64,000 nt of DNA from Aidingimonas lacisalsi (GTDB lineage: Bacteria; Pseudomonadota; Gammaproteobacteria; Pseudomonadales; Halomonadaceae). The notes beneath the pieces are model-generated. The model saw nothing but the letters and a program-made list of their open reading frames with translations, searched no databases and was not told the DNA's origin. Position numbers and translations under genes: made by a program. Where the stretch lies: the NCBI RefSeq assembly GCF_008079445.1, contig NZ_VRYH01000001.1, forward strand, positions 505,196 to 569,195, given 5' to 3'. This document shows, piece by piece, positions 10,237-20,739 of the stretch. How positions within the stretch are numbered: the stretch's first letter is position 1; each line of letters begins with the position of its first letter.

Positions 10237-12306
10237 TCACTGGGATAGCTGTGAGATATCCGCCACGTCGAGGAACAATGCTTGAAGAGTGGCAAGAAGT
10301 GCCAAACGGTTGTGGCGAATCGCTTCATCCTGTGCCATGACCATGACGTCGTCAAAGAACTGGTCAACTGGCTCTCGCAGGCCTGATAGAACATCCAGGG
10401 CCTGGCTGTAGTCAGCTCGAGCGAAGAGCGGTTGCACGGCGTGACGGCAGGATTCAAGAGCTTCAGATAACGATATTTCTGCTGTTTCTTCCAGAAGAGA
10501 AACATCGACCGGATGATTGGCAGCATCGTACTCCTGTTTGGCCAGGATGTTGGAGACTCGCTTGTTGGCTGAGGCAAGGGCGGAAGCTTCATCGCGCTGA
10601 CTGAAATGACGCACTGCGTGCAAGCGACGAGCGAAATCCAACGGCTTGGTAACCGGACGAGAGCGCACTGCAAGATATACCTCGGCAGGTATCCCGGCAT
10701 CCTGGGCCCAGGCTCGGAAGCGGTCGAGCATATATTCAAGAACTTGGTCAATCAGATCGTCCGGCTTGGGAAGGTCTCGATGCTGGGCAGCCGAAAGCGT
10801 TAGCAAGTCGCGCAAATCGAGATCCAGTTCACCTTTGATCAGGATATTGAGCACACCGATAGTGGCTCGTCGGAGTGCAAAGGGATCCTTGCCGCCAGTC
10901 GGTCGTGCCCCGATGGCGAAAATACCCGTCAAGGTATCCAGTCGGTCAGCTAACGCCAACGCTAACCCTGCACGCGTTTGCGGGATCTCATCATCAGCGA
11001 AACGAGGTAGATATTGCTCGTACAAGGCACGAGCCACTTCTTCATCCTCGCCATCATGGCGGGCGTAATAACATCCCATGATGCCCTGTAGTTCAGGAAA
11101 CTCCTGAACCATTTCGGTAACCAGATCACACTTGGCAAGTAAGGCAGCTCGTTCGGCCTGTGTCGTGTCACCACCGATGGCATCGGCAATGTATCTGGCA
11201 ACGAAGGCGATGCGTTCGCTCTTATCGGCAAGTGTGCCAAGTTGTTGCTGAAAAACGACATTGGCTAACCCATCGCGACGCTTTTCCAGGGATGACTTGC
11301 GATCCATCTCGTAAAAGAATGCCGCATCAGCCAAGCGTGGGCGAATGACTTTCTCGTTACCCTGGATGACCTGCTGCGGGTCCTGGCTATCGATGTTGGC
11401 CAGTGTGATGAACAATGGCTTGAGTTGATCATTGTCATCAAGCAGGTGAAAGTACTTTTGATTGGCTTTCATTGACGAGATGAGACATTCAGGAGGAACG
11501 TCGAGAAAACGCTGATCGAAACTGCCGGTCAGCGCCACTGGCCATTCGACGAGCCCACTGACTTCCTCGAGAAGCTCATTATCGATAACGGCATTACCAT
11601 CATGTGCCTCGGCTTCAGCGAGAACTTGCTCGCGGATGCGTTCACGCCGTTGCTCCCGGTCGGCGAGGACATGAGCTTCTTCCAGCATGGGGAGATAATC
11701 ATCGGCATGCTTCAGCTCGATCGCTTCCGGGGCATGAAAACGATGTCCATGCGTAATACGGCCGGCTTTCAACCCGAAGGCTTCCGCATCGATCACCTGG
11801 TTGCCGTATAACAAGACTAGCCAGTGCACAGGGCGTGAAAATTCGACGCGGGACGTGCCCCACCTCATGTTTTTGGGGACGGGCAAGGAGGCCAGGGCTT
11901 TGTCGATGATTGCCGGCAATAACCGATCGACCGAGTCGCCTGGCTGGTATTCGCGGTAACCGAGCCAGGTCCCTTTATCGGTTTCCAGGTGAATCAACTC
12001 ATCGACAGTGACACCACATGACCGGGCAAAGCCTTCTGCCGCTTTTGTCGGTTTTCCATCCTTGAAGGCCGCTGCCAATGCAGGACCACGACGTTCGACT
12101 TCACGATCAGGTTGTTTTCCGGCTAATTCAAGGATCCGGATAGCGAGCCGACGCGGCGTTGCATAGGCACGCACATCGGAAAAGGGGATGTCAGCATCAA
12201 GAAGGCCGTGGGTGATGCCTGAGGCCAAGGCGTCCGAGAGAGCATTGATGGCGCCAGGAGGCAGCTCTTCCGTGCCGAGTTCGAACAGTAGGGTTTCAGT
12301 CGTCAT
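10237..12306 (-). CDS. glyS: Glycine-tRNA ligase beta subunit
   Basis: The 689-aa beta subunit of the bacterial tetrameric (alpha2beta2) glycyl-tRNA synthetase; this subunit carries tRNA-recognition and anticodon-binding domains. It starts MTTETLLFELGTEELPP, the family N-terminus. It lies 2 bp downstream of glyQ, so the two are translated as a coupled pair, and is followed by a strong terminator. Confidence 0.98.
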   Translation of the reverse strand: MTTETLLFELGTEELPPGAINALSDALASGITHGLLDADIPFSDVRAYATPRRLAIRILELAGKQPDREVERRGPALAAAFKDGKPTKAAEGFARSCGVTVDELIHLETDKGTWLGYREYQPGDSVDRLLPAIIDKALASLPVPKNMRWGTSRVEFSRPVHWLVLLYGNQVIDAEAFGLKAGRITHGHRFHAPEAIELKHADDYLPMLEEAHVLADREQRRERIREQVLAEAEAHDGNAVIDNELLEEVSGLVEWPVALTGSFDQRFLDVPPECLISSMKANQKYFHLLDDNDQLKPLFITLANIDSQDPQQVIQGNEKVIRPRLADAAFFYEMDRKSSLEKRRDGLANVVFQQQLGTLADKSERIAFVARYIADAIGGDTTQAERAALLAKCDLVTEMVQEFPELQGIMGCYYARHDGEDEEVARALYEQYLPRFADDEIPQTRAGLALALADRLDTLTGIFAIGARPTGGKDPFALRRATIGVLNILIKGELDLDLRDLLTLSAAQHRDLPKPDDLIDQVLEYMLDRFRAWAQDAGIPAEVYLAVRSRPVTKPLDFARRLHAVRHFSQRDEASALASANKRVSNILAKQEYDAANHPVDVSLLEETAEISLSEALESCRHAVQPLFARADYSQALDVLSGLREPVDQFFDDVMVMAQDEAIRHNRLALLATLQALFLDVADISQLSQ

Positions 12307-12308
12307 GC

Positions 12309-13256
12309 TCAGGCATCTCCCTGTTCAGCAAGCAATTCTTGACGCAACGCTGGTGTGGCCATGGGAAAGCCAGCGGCCTTGCGCGAGTCATAATAGGCAT
12401 GGGCTACATCACGAGCCATGGTACGAACGCGCAGGATAAACCGTTGGCGCTCGGTGACCGAAATCGCATGGCGTGCATCGAGCAGGTTGAAGGTGTGAGA
12501 GGCTTTGAGGACCATTTCATAAGCAGGTAGCGGAAGACCCGCTTCGAGTAACTTGCCGCATTCACTTTCCTGATGGTCGAATGCATCGAACAGTGCCGGA
12601 ACATTGGCATATTCGAAATTATAGGCGGATTGCTCACGCTCATTCTGCAGATACACGTCGCCGTAGGTCACGACACTGCCATCAGGGGCCCGTGTCCATA
12701 CCAGGTCATAGACACTATCGACATCCTGAAGATACATGGCGATACGCTCCAGACCATAGGTCAATTCGCCGGTGACCGGATAACATTCGATGCCTCCGGC
12801 TTGCTGGAAATAAGTGAACTGGGTGACTTCCATGCCATTGAGCCAGACTTCCCAGCCCAGTCCCCAGGCGCCGAGGGTGGGAGATTCCCAATTGTCTTCG
12901 ACGAAACGGATGTCATGTACCAATGGGTCGATGCCAAGCTGTGTCAATGACCCGAGATACAACGCCTGAAAATCGGCCGGGGATGGTTTCATGACGACCT
13001 GAAACTGATAATAGTGCTGCAGACGGTTAGGGTTTTCGCCATAGCGGCCATCGGTGGGGCGGCGAGAGGGCTGGACATAAGCGGAGTTCCAGGATTCGGG
13101 TCCGATCGAACGCAGGAACGTGGCCGGGTGGAAGGTGCCGGCACCGACTTCCATGTCCAATGGCTGCATGATTACGCAGCCTTGTTCGGCCCAGTACTGC
13201 TGCAGGGCGAGAATCAGGCCCTGGAAGGTTTTCACGTCTGGTGTCGACTGTGTCAT
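12309..13256 (-). CDS. glyQ: Glycine-tRNA ligase alpha subunit
   Basis: The 315-aa catalytic subunit (class II core) of glycyl-tRNA synthetase. Characteristic stretches are [19 protein letters not shown] and [20 protein letters not shown]. The ATG at 13256 ([14 protein letters not shown]) fits the family; the frame is open to 13304, but that adds 16 residues with no family match. It is divergent from hldD across 124 bp. Confidence 0.97.
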   Translation of the reverse strand: MTQSTPDVKTFQGLILALQQYWAEQGCVIMQPLDMEVGAGTFHPATFLRSIGPESWNSAYVQPSRRPTDGRYGENPNRLQHYYQFQVVMKPSPADFQALYLGSLTQLGIDPLVHDIRFVEDNWESPTLGAWGLGWEVWLNGMEVTQFTYFQQAGGIECYPVTGELTYGLERIAMYLQDVDSVYDLVWTRAPDGSVVTYGDVYLQNEREQSAYNFEYANVPALFDAFDHQESECGKLLEAGLPLPAYEMVLKASHTFNLLDARHAISVTERQRFILRVRTMARDVAHAYYDSRKAAGFPMATPALRQELLAEQGDA

Positions 13257-13380
13257 TGGTGAAGCACCGTTAGCCCATGAATTCAAGAACTGCCAAGTAT
13301 ACAATTAGTGGGTAATCGGTTATAGGCACCTGGAATAATCGATGCTCGGGTGAAGGCCAAACGATGACGAGGATTCCTAG

Positions 13381-14337
13381 ATGATCGTAGTAACGGGCGG
13401 AGCCGGTTTCATCGGCGCCAATCTGGTCAAGGCATTCAATGCTCGTGGCCGGGAGGATGTCATGGTGGTTGATGATTTGCGTGATGGTACCAAGTTCATC
13501 AATCTGACGGACTGCATCTTGGGCGACTATCTCGACAAGGATGATTTTCGCAGACGCATCGAAGCCGAATTACGAGGAGAGTCATCCAATCTGCCCGAGA
13601 TCGAAGCGATCTTCCATGAGGGGGCCTGTTCGGATACCACCGAGTGGGATGGGCAGTTCATGCTCGACAACAATTTCGAGTACTCAAAGGTGCTATTGCA
13701 CTATTGCCAACGTAAAGGCATCCCCTTCCTCTATGCTTCGTCTGCGGCAACGTATGGCGGTAGCGAAGTCTTTGTGGAAGACCCGATGCATGAGAAACCG
13801 CTCAACGTTTACGGCTATTCGAAGTTATTGTTCGACCAATATGTACGGGCGAGGTGGCATGAATTCACCAGCCAGGTGGTCGGTTTTCGGTATTTCAATG
13901 TCTATGGACCACGTGAGCAGCACAAGGGCAAGATGGCGAGCGTCGCCTATCATCACCACACCCAGGTGAACGCGGGTGAGAATCCTCAGTTGTTCGGGGC
14001 CTGGGAGGGTTACGAGGCCGGTATGCAGAGCCGGGATTTCATCTATGTCGGTGATGTCGTGGATGTGAATCTCTGGTTCCTCGACCATCCCGAGTGTTCG
14101 GGTGTCTTTAACCTGGGCACCGGGCGTGCTGAACCATTCAAGACGATTGCCGAAAGCGTGATCCATTTCTATGGCAAAGGGGAAATTCACTATATCCCGT
14201 TTCCCGATGAACTCAAGGGGCGCTATCAGAGCTATACTCGAGCGGATATGACACGACTGCGCGAGGCTGGTTACACGGCGGATTTTCGCACCGTGGCCGA
14301 AGGGGTGCAGGAGTATCTGGAGTGGTTGAATGGCTGA
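13381..14337 (+). CDS. hldD: ADP-L-glycero-D-manno-heptose 6-epimerase
   Basis: An extended short-chain dehydrogenase (318 aa) that converts ADP-D,D-heptose to ADP-L,D-heptose, the donor for LPS core heptosyltransferases. The NADP-binding [14 protein letters not shown] is at residues 6-19, and the YGYSK catalytic motif follows SSAATYGG. It is the first gene of a rightward pair and overlaps waaF by 8 bp. Confidence 0.96.
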   Translation: MIVVTGGAGFIGANLVKAFNARGREDVMVVDDLRDGTKFINLTDCILGDYLDKDDFRRRIEAELRGESSNLPEIEAIFHEGACSDTTEWDGQFMLDNNFEYSKVLLHYCQRKGIPFLYASSAATYGGSEVFVEDPMHEKPLNVYGYSKLLFDQYVRARWHEFTSQVVGFRYFNVYGPREQHKGKMASVAYHHHTQVNAGENPQLFGAWEGYEAGMQSRDFIYVGDVVDVNLWFLDHPECSGVFNLGTGRAEPFKTIAESVIHFYGKGEIHYIPFPDELKGRYQSYTRADMTRLREAGYTADFRTVAEGVQEYLEWLNG

Positions 14338-15373
14338 TCGCCATACCGCTGTGGGCGAGCGGATTCTCGTCATAGGGCCGTCATGGGTCGGTGACATGGT
14401 CATGGCGCAGAGCGTTCTGATGACGCTCAAGGCGAGAGATCCTCGCTGTCGCCTTGCGATGGTTGCTCCTCCCTGGTCGCGCCCGATTCTCGAACGCATG
14501 GCTGAAATCGATGAAGTGGTGCCGCTGGATGTCGGCCATGGCGACGTGGGATGGCGAGAACGTTACCGAGTCGCGTCATTGCTGAAAGGACGTTTCGATC
14601 GTGCCGTTGTGTTGCCACGCTCTTGGAAAGCGGCCCTGGTTCCTTTCCTGGCAAGGATTCCCAAACGAGTGGGGTTCCTTGGTGAGCAGCGTTTCATACT
14701 GCTCAACGAGCGCCGGCATCTGGACAAGTCATCTCTTGATCAGACGGTCAAGCGGTTTGTCTCCCTGGCATTGCCCGAGACAGAGGGGCAACATGGGGAT
14801 TTCGAGATTCCCAGTCCTCGTCTGGCTCTCGATGCTGACAATCTTATCCAGTTACGTCTTGCTCATGAGTTATCGTCGCGTCCTGCGATCGGCATGATGC
14901 CAGGGGCGGAGTACGGTCCGGCCAAGCAGTGGCCGCTAAAGTACTTTCGTGAATTGGCGTTTCGGTTAGTGAATGCGGGCCATGAAATTCGGGTACTTGG
15001 TGGCCCCAAGGATGTCGATGCAGGAGAAGACATATGTCGAAACATTCCGCATGCCCACAACCTGTGCGGCAAGACACGCCTGGCCGATGCCGTCGACCTG
15101 CTTGCGGACTGTCATCAGGTGGTGACCAATGATTCCGGCTTGATGCATGTGGCTGCTGCCGTGGGCAGTCGGATTCATGCCATTTACGGCTCGTCGTCAC
15201 CGCTGTATACGCCACCATTGACGGAACACGCGACGATTCACTATCTAGGACTATCCTGTTCCCCCTGTTTCCAGAGGACGTGTCCGTTGGGACATACCAA
15301 TTGCCTCAACAAGCTGGCACCTGATCGCCTGTTCGAGGCGATGACGGGACAACCACTCTCGCTGTCTCAGTGA
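14330..15373 (+). CDS. waaF: ADP-heptose--LPS heptosyltransferase II
   Basis: A GT9-family enzyme that adds the second heptose to the LPS inner core at the inner-membrane face. The 347-aa protein contains [14 protein letters not shown] near its start and the donor-site sequence [34 protein letters not shown] also matches WaaF rather than WaaC. Its start lies inside hldD (coupled translation), and its end overlaps the convergent opgB-like gene by 7 bp. Confidence 0.93.
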   Translation: MADRHTAVGERILVIGPSWVGDMVMAQSVLMTLKARDPRCRLAMVAPPWSRPILERMAEIDEVVPLDVGHGDVGWRERYRVASLLKGRFDRAVVLPRSWKAALVPFLARIPKRVGFLGEQRFILLNERRHLDKSSLDQTVKRFVSLALPETEGQHGDFEIPSPRLALDADNLIQLRLAHELSSRPAIGMMPGAEYGPAKQWPLKYFRELAFRLVNAGHEIRVLGGPKDVDAGEDICRNIPHAHNLCGKTRLADAVDLLADCHQVVTNDSGLMHVAAAVGSRIHAIYGSSSPLYTPPLTEHATIHYLGLSCSPCFQRTCPLGHTNCLNKLAPDRLFEAMTGQPLSLSQ

Positions 15374-17028
15374 GTGGGGCTGGTGCGGTCGACACCTTCC
15401 CACAATCGCTCCTGCAGGGCGCTTTCTTCGGTAAGGCGCTCATTGAGATAGCCAATACCATGGCGTTCAACCAGGTTCTGGGGGTCGGCCAGCAACGATA
15501 CACCCAGACCTGCCCGATGGGACTCCGTGGCGTATCCCATCAATGCCAGAATGGTAGGTAAGATATCGAGCGTCGTGCTCTCACGTCGCATGCGAGCCGG
15601 CTCCACTCCGTTGCCAAGGAACATCAAAGTGTTCTCGCGATCACTACCGACCAGCTTATCCCAGGCCGATACCTTCATGCTCAGGTGGTCGCTGGCGATC
15701 ACGACCAGCGTATTGTCGAGCAGACCAGCCTGCTCGAGTCGGTCGAGCAACCGGCGGGTCAGCCAACCGGTGCACTCTACCGAGTAGAGGATATCTTCAC
15801 CGTCGAATTCGCCCTGTCGTTCCTTGCAACTGTCAGCAGGGAAACCGAAGGGAGGGTGCGCTCCCAGGGTGAGAGCGACCACTCCCCAAGGCGCGTCGCC
15901 GCTATCCAGATCACGGATTTCCTCGACCAGCATGTTGTAAAGAGAGTCATCATACAGTCCCCAACTGTTGACGTAATCGGGGTCCTCCAGACGTGGCTCC
16001 AGTTCATCGCGGCCGAGCACGTTATCGAAGCCATGATCGTTGTAGAAAAGCCCTTTCCCGGCAAAATCCTTGCTGGCGCCACCCATGTACGTCAATTGAT
16101 AACCGCGCTTGTCGAGCAGGTCACCGAGACAGTCAACGCCAGGAACAACATGATCCAATGGCTCGAACTGCTTGTCATGAAGCAAGCCGGCGGGCATCAG
16201 TGGGGCGCCACATTGGCTGGCAATCATGCCGGCCATGGTCCAGCCGGTATTGTCGAGTTGTCGTACTCCTTCGAAAACAAGAGCGTCTTCGCCAATGGCG
16301 TTGAAATCATCGTATGCGTCACCGAAGCGCTCCTTGTCATCGTATGTCCGTTCGATACTTTCGAGATAGATGTACAAGAGGTTCGGCGGGTCATCGGGGG
16401 TCTGAACGATGTTGGGTTCGATATAGCGACGATCCAGCCAAGCGCCGTCTTCGGTCACCATGGTGGAGCTACGCTGAGTGATACCGAACAGTAGCGGATT
16501 GGTGGCGAGCAGAAAAAGTACCAGGATTCGCTCCCACAAACGCCAACGATGATCGTGGCGTACCAGCCAGACGAAGGCGACGAGACTGATGAAGGCCGCT
16601 AACGTATAGGTTATGGCAGTGAGGAAGCGTTTGCCGCCGCCATGACCCTCCATACCTGCCTGGAGATGGAAAAAGATGGCGGCGATATCCACATCGCCAT
16701 AAGTGTCGGCCATGTAGACGTAGAACCACCACATGATCAAGGGAATCAGTGACCAGGGCCAGATCCGTTTAGGGGGTCGAGGATGACGGGGATTGCCCCA
16801 ACGGAACAGCCACGCCATGGCAAGCCAACACAGTGTAACCACCAGCATCCAGAGGAACGACAATGTCAGAGGCGTGACGACAGCGTGGCCCAGGCACAAG
16901 CCGATAAAGCCCAGTGCCCACCAACGAGGCTGGTGCACAATGTGTCTGACCAGCGGTAGCTTCGACAACAGGTGTAACAAGGCCGGTCTCCCTCGACGCT
17001 GAATGGATAGCTTAGCAAGCACCAGCAA
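15367..17028 (-). CDS. Membrane phosphoglycerol transferase-like sulfatase-fold protein (OpgB-like)
   Basis: A 553-aa protein with four or five N-terminal membrane segments and a periplasmic alkaline-phosphatase-fold domain. It parallels E. coli OpgB/MdoB in NLLYIYLESIERTY, TMAGMIASQCGAPL (containing the probable nucleophile Thr) and VVIASDHLSM (metal Asp/His). OpgB transfers phosphoglycerol from phosphatidylglycerol to periplasmic glucans. As the last gene of an LPS-core operon, this protein could instead modify LPS; that is inference. The start is uncertain: TTG 17028 opens the frame, GTG 17022 is an alternative, and no good Shine-Dalgarno sequence was seen for either. Confidence 0.8.
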   Translation of the reverse strand: MLVLAKLSIQRRGRPALLHLLSKLPLVRHIVHQPRWWALGFIGLCLGHAVVTPLTLSFLWMLVVTLCWLAMAWLFRWGNPRHPRPPKRIWPWSLIPLIMWWFYVYMADTYGDVDIAAIFFHLQAGMEGHGGGKRFLTAITYTLAAFISLVAFVWLVRHDHRWRLWERILVLFLLATNPLLFGITQRSSTMVTEDGAWLDRRYIEPNIVQTPDDPPNLLYIYLESIERTYDDKERFGDAYDDFNAIGEDALVFEGVRQLDNTGWTMAGMIASQCGAPLMPAGLLHDKQFEPLDHVVPGVDCLGDLLDKRGYQLTYMGGASKDFAGKGLFYNDHGFDNVLGRDELEPRLEDPDYVNSWGLYDDSLYNMLVEEIRDLDSGDAPWGVVALTLGAHPPFGFPADSCKERQGEFDGEDILYSVECTGWLTRRLLDRLEQAGLLDNTLVVIASDHLSMKVSAWDKLVGSDRENTLMFLGNGVEPARMRRESTTLDILPTILALMGYATESHRAGLGVSLLADPQNLVERHGIGYLNERLTEESALQERLWEGVDRTSPTH

Positions 17029-17064
17029 AAGCGGGAATCATCCTGAGCCGCTTATATTCGCGAT

Positions 17065-18129
17065 TTACCGCGTATTGCGGTGGTCATGAGTGAGTATCCG
17101 ATGATATAGGCTCAGATAGGCATCGGCCATCGCCTCCGGGGTGAATAGCGAAAGTCGTTGGCGTGCCGTTTCGGCCAACCGTGAACCGTATCCTGGTTGA
17201 TCGAGCAAGCTGCCTATGGCGTTTGTCAGGGCCGTCACATCATTTGGCGGAATCAATATCCCGGTCTCGTCGTCAATGACGATATCCGGAATGCCATCGA
17301 CGTGACTGGCAATGATCGGCACGTCGTAATCCATGACGTCAAGGAGTGTCGATCCGAGTCCTTCGTTACGCGAAGGAAAAACGAACAGATCCATGATGGC
17401 CAGGTAGTCGCCGATATTGTGACGGAATCCTTCCCATACGATATTGTCCAGGTCGGCGCTTTCACGTTTGAGCGCAACCTCATCATCACCCTGCCCCAGC
17501 AGTAGAAACACGACGTCGGGATAGTCTGCGCGTAATCGCCTGGCGGCTTCGATAAGTAGCCGTTGGCCCTTGTGCCGATCGACCAGTGCACCGATATGAC
17601 CGATGACGCGTCTGCCGGCAAAACGCCCGCGTAGTGCGTCGATACCTTGTGGATCGTGGGGTAAGTGCGACAGGGCGCTTGGGATACGTTCGACATGGCT
17701 CCAGCGACGGGCACGCAAGTGCTGCTCGATGACCGATGAAATAGCCACCCCGCACGCTGCTCGGCGGTAGGTCCAACGATTGAATACGGTCTCTTTGACC
17801 GGCTGTGGTACGCGTCTCGTCAGTAGATAGGGTGCATCATGCAAGAGTGAATGCACGAATGCCCAGTGGACCGCCTTGGCTTCATGGGCATGAACCACGT
17901 TGGTACGCGGTCCAGAAAAATGGCCGGCGAGTTGATGGCCAGCATCGATAAAGTCGATGCCATCGTCGGATAATTCATCGCGCATGGGAGAATCACGGCG
18001 ACAGACAAGACTTTGTGTCACATCGCTATGTTCTGCCAAGGCCTTCATCAGCAATACGGTCTGGCGTTCACCGCCACGAAATTGCCGGGCAAGATTGACA
18101 TGGCGGATATGCAGAGAGGACGTCGCCAT
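17065..18129 (-). CDS. Glycosyltransferase family 4, probable LPS core transferase
   Basis: A 354-aa GT-B enzyme. The C-terminal half shows the GT4 donor-site pattern: IGALVDRHKGQRLLIEAA, then VFPSRNEGLGSTLLDVMDYDVPII with the EGLG element. The N-terminal half carries the acceptor fold (GGERQTVLLMKALAE). It lies 7 bp after the GT2 gene in the leftward kdkA-GT2-GT4-opgB-like unit, so a role in LPS core or outer-core sugar addition is likely. The sugar cannot be read from the sequence. Confidence 0.85.
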   Translation of the reverse strand: MATSSLHIRHVNLARQFRGGERQTVLLMKALAEHSDVTQSLVCRRDSPMRDELSDDGIDFIDAGHQLAGHFSGPRTNVVHAHEAKAVHWAFVHSLLHDAPYLLTRRVPQPVKETVFNRWTYRRAACGVAISSVIEQHLRARRWSHVERIPSALSHLPHDPQGIDALRGRFAGRRVIGHIGALVDRHKGQRLLIEAARRLRADYPDVVFLLLGQGDDEVALKRESADLDNIVWEGFRHNIGDYLAIMDLFVFPSRNEGLGSTLLDVMDYDVPIIASHVDGIPDIVIDDETGILIPPNDVTALTNAIGSLLDQPGYGSRLAETARQRLSLFTPEAMADAYLSLYHRILTHDHRNTR

Positions 18130-18136
18130 TGCTGAC

Positions 18137-18922
18137 CTACCAGATTTGATCGAAATCTTCGTTATCTCTTATGCGGGCATCACGCTGAAACTCGAGGAGT
18201 TTGGCGTATTTGAGATAGGAATTGACCGCGGCGGATAGCGATATCGACAAGCCGTCGACACCGGCAGTGAAGCCTTTCTGAAAAAGGAACTTGCGTATGA
18301 ATGCACTGGTGCCATGCAGGAACGGTGACCAGCTGGTGGCCCGCTTCCCTCGGCGGTACATGATTTTGGCGGCACGTTTGGAGAAGCGCCCGCCTGCCTT
18401 GGTGAACAATTCCCCCAGATCGGAAAACGAGTAATGTACCAGGTCGGCTTCGAGCCGGCCTGGTTGACGTGCTTGTACGGATGCATGTTGTTGAGAATCG
18501 GAAAAGCCGGTGCGGTCTCGATCAAACAGGCGGATACAGTAGTCGGGATACCAGCCGCATGCCTTGATCCAACGTGATCCGAGATGGTTGCGACGCCGGA
18601 GGGCGAAGCCGTCATGTCGTGTGTTGTCCAGGTCCAGCGTCTGGATAGCGGCGATGGCACTGTCAGTGAGGCGCTCATCGGCATCGAGGGACAGCACCCA
18701 GCGATTGGTGGCATGGTTCGGGCCGACATTCTTCTGCGGCCCATCGCCTAGATAGGGCTGGTGTATGACGCGTGCGTCGGCCTTCTCGGCCAATTCGCAG
18801 GTCGCGTCGCTGGAACCGGAGTCGACGACCACCAGTTCGTCACAAACCTTCGCGAGCGAATGCAAACAAGCGATGATATTGTCGGCTTCGTTGAGCGTGA
18901 TAACCACACCGGTAATGTTCAC
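18137..18922 (-). CDS. Glycosyltransferase family 2, WaaE/KdtX-like
   Basis: A 261-aa GT-A enzyme. The nucleotide-sugar fold begins ITGVVITLNEADNI, with VVDSGSSDAT and the metal-binding LSLDADERL following. The general form and the RWIKACGWYPDYCIRLFDR stretch are typical of WaaE/KdtX-type LPS core glucosyltransferases. It lies 10 bp after kdkA. The sugar and linkage are inferred from family only. Confidence 0.85.
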   Translation of the reverse strand: MNITGVVITLNEADNIIACLHSLAKVCDELVVVDSGSSDATCELAEKADARVIHQPYLGDGPQKNVGPNHATNRWVLSLDADERLTDSAIAAIQTLDLDNTRHDGFALRRRNHLGSRWIKACGWYPDYCIRLFDRDRTGFSDSQQHASVQARQPGRLEADLVHYSFSDLGELFTKAGGRFSKRAAKIMYRRGKRATSWSPFLHGTSAFIRKFLFQKGFTAGVDGLSISLSAAVNSYLKYAKLLEFQRDARIRDNEDFDQIW

Positions 18923-18932
18923 AAGTCGATCC

Positions 18933-19622
18933 TCAATGCGAGTGATATCCGTTCTCTATCTTTTCCATGACCGATCTGACATCGTCATTCACGAAACGTG
19001 TCAATGATCGCTCCAGGCGCTTCAGGTTGGCTTGTTGCCAGCGGCCGGGCCGGCGCAAACGGCAGCGATCAAGATCGATGAGCCATACGCCACCGGTATC
19101 GTCGATCAACAGGTTGCGGGCATTCAAGTCGACATGGTCGAGGCCGGCAACATGGAAACGACGCAAGGTGACGCCGATGTTCTGCAGCATGGCATCGTCC
19201 AGAGCCGGCAGGGAGTCAGCGAGTGATCTGACGCCGTTCAGACGCTCGGTGATCAAGGTTGCCTCGTAGGTGAGACCGTGTCGCCATACGCAACCCGCTA
19301 TCGGTCTAGGCACCGGTAAGCCGTGCCGATAGAGCCGCTCGGTGAGGCGTAACTCACGGAAAGCACGTGTTCGCTCTCGCCCCGTCCAGATATATCGACA
19401 CTCACTGATACGAGCCACCATGCCGCCGCGACGATAAGGTCGAATGACCCACTCCTGCTGGCCGGCCAGTACGAACAGGCTGGTGCCGCGCCCGGTGGCC
19501 TGACCCAGGATAGCGCCAGCTTCCTGCCACTGATTCACGGTGAACCAGGATGGTGCGATTTGTGGCGTTAGGCCTGCGTCACATAAACTATCGGCATCGT
19601 ATAAAATGAATGCCTTCTCCAT
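18933..19622 (-). CDS. kdkA: 3-deoxy-D-manno-octulosonic acid kinase
   Basis: KdkA phosphorylates the Kdo of LPS inner core. The 229-aa protein has the kinase-like catalytic loop HVAGLDHVDLNARNLLIDD (HxDLNxxN) followed by VWLIDLDRCR, the metal-binding Asp motif, plus the basic WVIRPYRRGG. The ATG at 19622 (MEKAFILYDAD) is preferred over an open extension to 19730, which would run into the divergent GT9 gene. It heads the leftward core operon; only 19 bp separate its start from that of GT9. Confidence 0.9.
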   Translation of the reverse strand: MEKAFILYDADSLCDAGLTPQIAPSWFTVNQWQEAGAILGQATGRGTSLFVLAGQQEWVIRPYRRGGMVARISECRYIWTGRERTRAFRELRLTERLYRHGLPVPRPIAGCVWRHGLTYEATLITERLNGVRSLADSLPALDDAMLQNIGVTLRRFHVAGLDHVDLNARNLLIDDTGGVWLIDLDRCRLRRPGRWQQANLKRLERSLTRFVNDDVRSVMEKIENGYHSH

Positions 19623-19641
19623 CGGGAATGTTGCCAACCGC

Positions 19642-20739
19642 ATGAAGCATCCTCTGCCTGCCCGTCCAGAACACCTCTGCGTGCTGCGGCTTTCCGCACT
19701 GGGCGATGTCTGCAATCTCGTGCCCACCATTCGCGCACTGCAACGTCAGTGGCCTGATGTCCGTATTACCTGGATCATCGGCAAGGGCGAATACAGTCTA
19801 CTTTCCGGCCTTAGCGGGGTCGAGTTCCTTGTGTATGACAAAGCGACGGGACTGGCCGGAATGCGTGAGATCTGGCATACCTTGGCGGATACCCGCTTCG
19901 ATGCCTTGTTACATATGCAACAAGCGCTACGCGCCAGTGCCTTATCGCTGGGACTCAAGGCGAATGTCCGTATTGGCTACGACAAGGCACGGACCAAGGA
20001 TTGGCAACACTGGTTCACCCATCGCCAGCTGGCGCCTCATCCGCGCGCTCATGTGCTGGACTCCTTCATGGACTTCGCTCGCCTCATGGGCGTTGATGAC
20101 ACGCGGCTTGAATGGAACCTGCCGATTCCCGAGACGGCGATCGAGGAAGCTCAGCAACTCACTGGCGAACACCCGTATTTGCTGATGAGCCCCTGCGCCA
20201 ATCCACGACTACGCAATTTCCGCAATTGGTCGGCAGAAGGATATGCTGCCGTGATCGAACATGCGTGGACTCAGCACGGGTTACGTACCGTGTTGAGTGG
20301 TGGGAACAGCCCCCAGGAGCGTGAAATGGGAACACGCATCCTATCCCTGGCGGCCTCGGGAGCGGTGGTCGATGCTATCGGGGCGACGTCGCTGAAAGGC
20401 TTGCTGGCGCTGATCGATCGCGCTCGTGCCGTAGTCGCTCCGGATTCGGGCCCGGTTCATATGGCCAATGCCCTGCATACGCCGACGGTGGGTTTGTTTG
20501 CGACAACCAACCCGGAACGCGCTGCTCCATACTGCTGGCGCGATTACGTGGTGAACCGCTATCCGCAGGCCGTCCGCTCGTATATGCATAAATCACTGGA
20601 TGGCATTACCTGGGGCCAGCGTGTGCGTCATCCGGATGCGATGTCACTGATAGGTGCTGATGATGTCATCGAACGGCTCGATGCCCTATTGACCGATTAT
20701 CCCGCCCCTTCTGCCATGGAGCCGAGCAATGAAGCTTGA
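19642..20739 (+). CDS. Glycosyltransferase family 9, LPS heptosyltransferase
   Basis: A 365-aa ADP-heptose-type transferase. The N-terminal loop is [19 protein letters not shown], and the donor-binding [21 protein letters not shown] stands in the C-terminal half. With waaF elsewhere in the window, this is probably heptosyltransferase I (WaaC-like) or a third heptosyltransferase; sequence alone does not separate them. ATG 19642 (MKHPLPARP) was chosen because earlier starts overlap kdkA. Its 3' end overlaps hldE by 11 bp. Confidence 0.85.
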   Translation: MKHPLPARPEHLCVLRLSALGDVCNLVPTIRALQRQWPDVRITWIIGKGEYSLLSGLSGVEFLVYDKATGLAGMREIWHTLADTRFDALLHMQQALRASALSLGLKANVRIGYDKARTKDWQHWFTHRQLAPHPRAHVLDSFMDFARLMGVDDTRLEWNLPIPETAIEEAQQLTGEHPYLLMSPCANPRLRNFRNWSAEGYAAVIEHAWTQHGLRTVLSGGNSPQEREMGTRILSLAASGAVVDAIGATSLKGLLALIDRARAVVAPDSGPVHMANALHTPTVGLFATTNPERAAPYCWRDYVVNRYPQAVRSYMHKSLDGITWGQRVRHPDAMSLIGADDVIERLDALLTDYPAPSAMEPSNEA

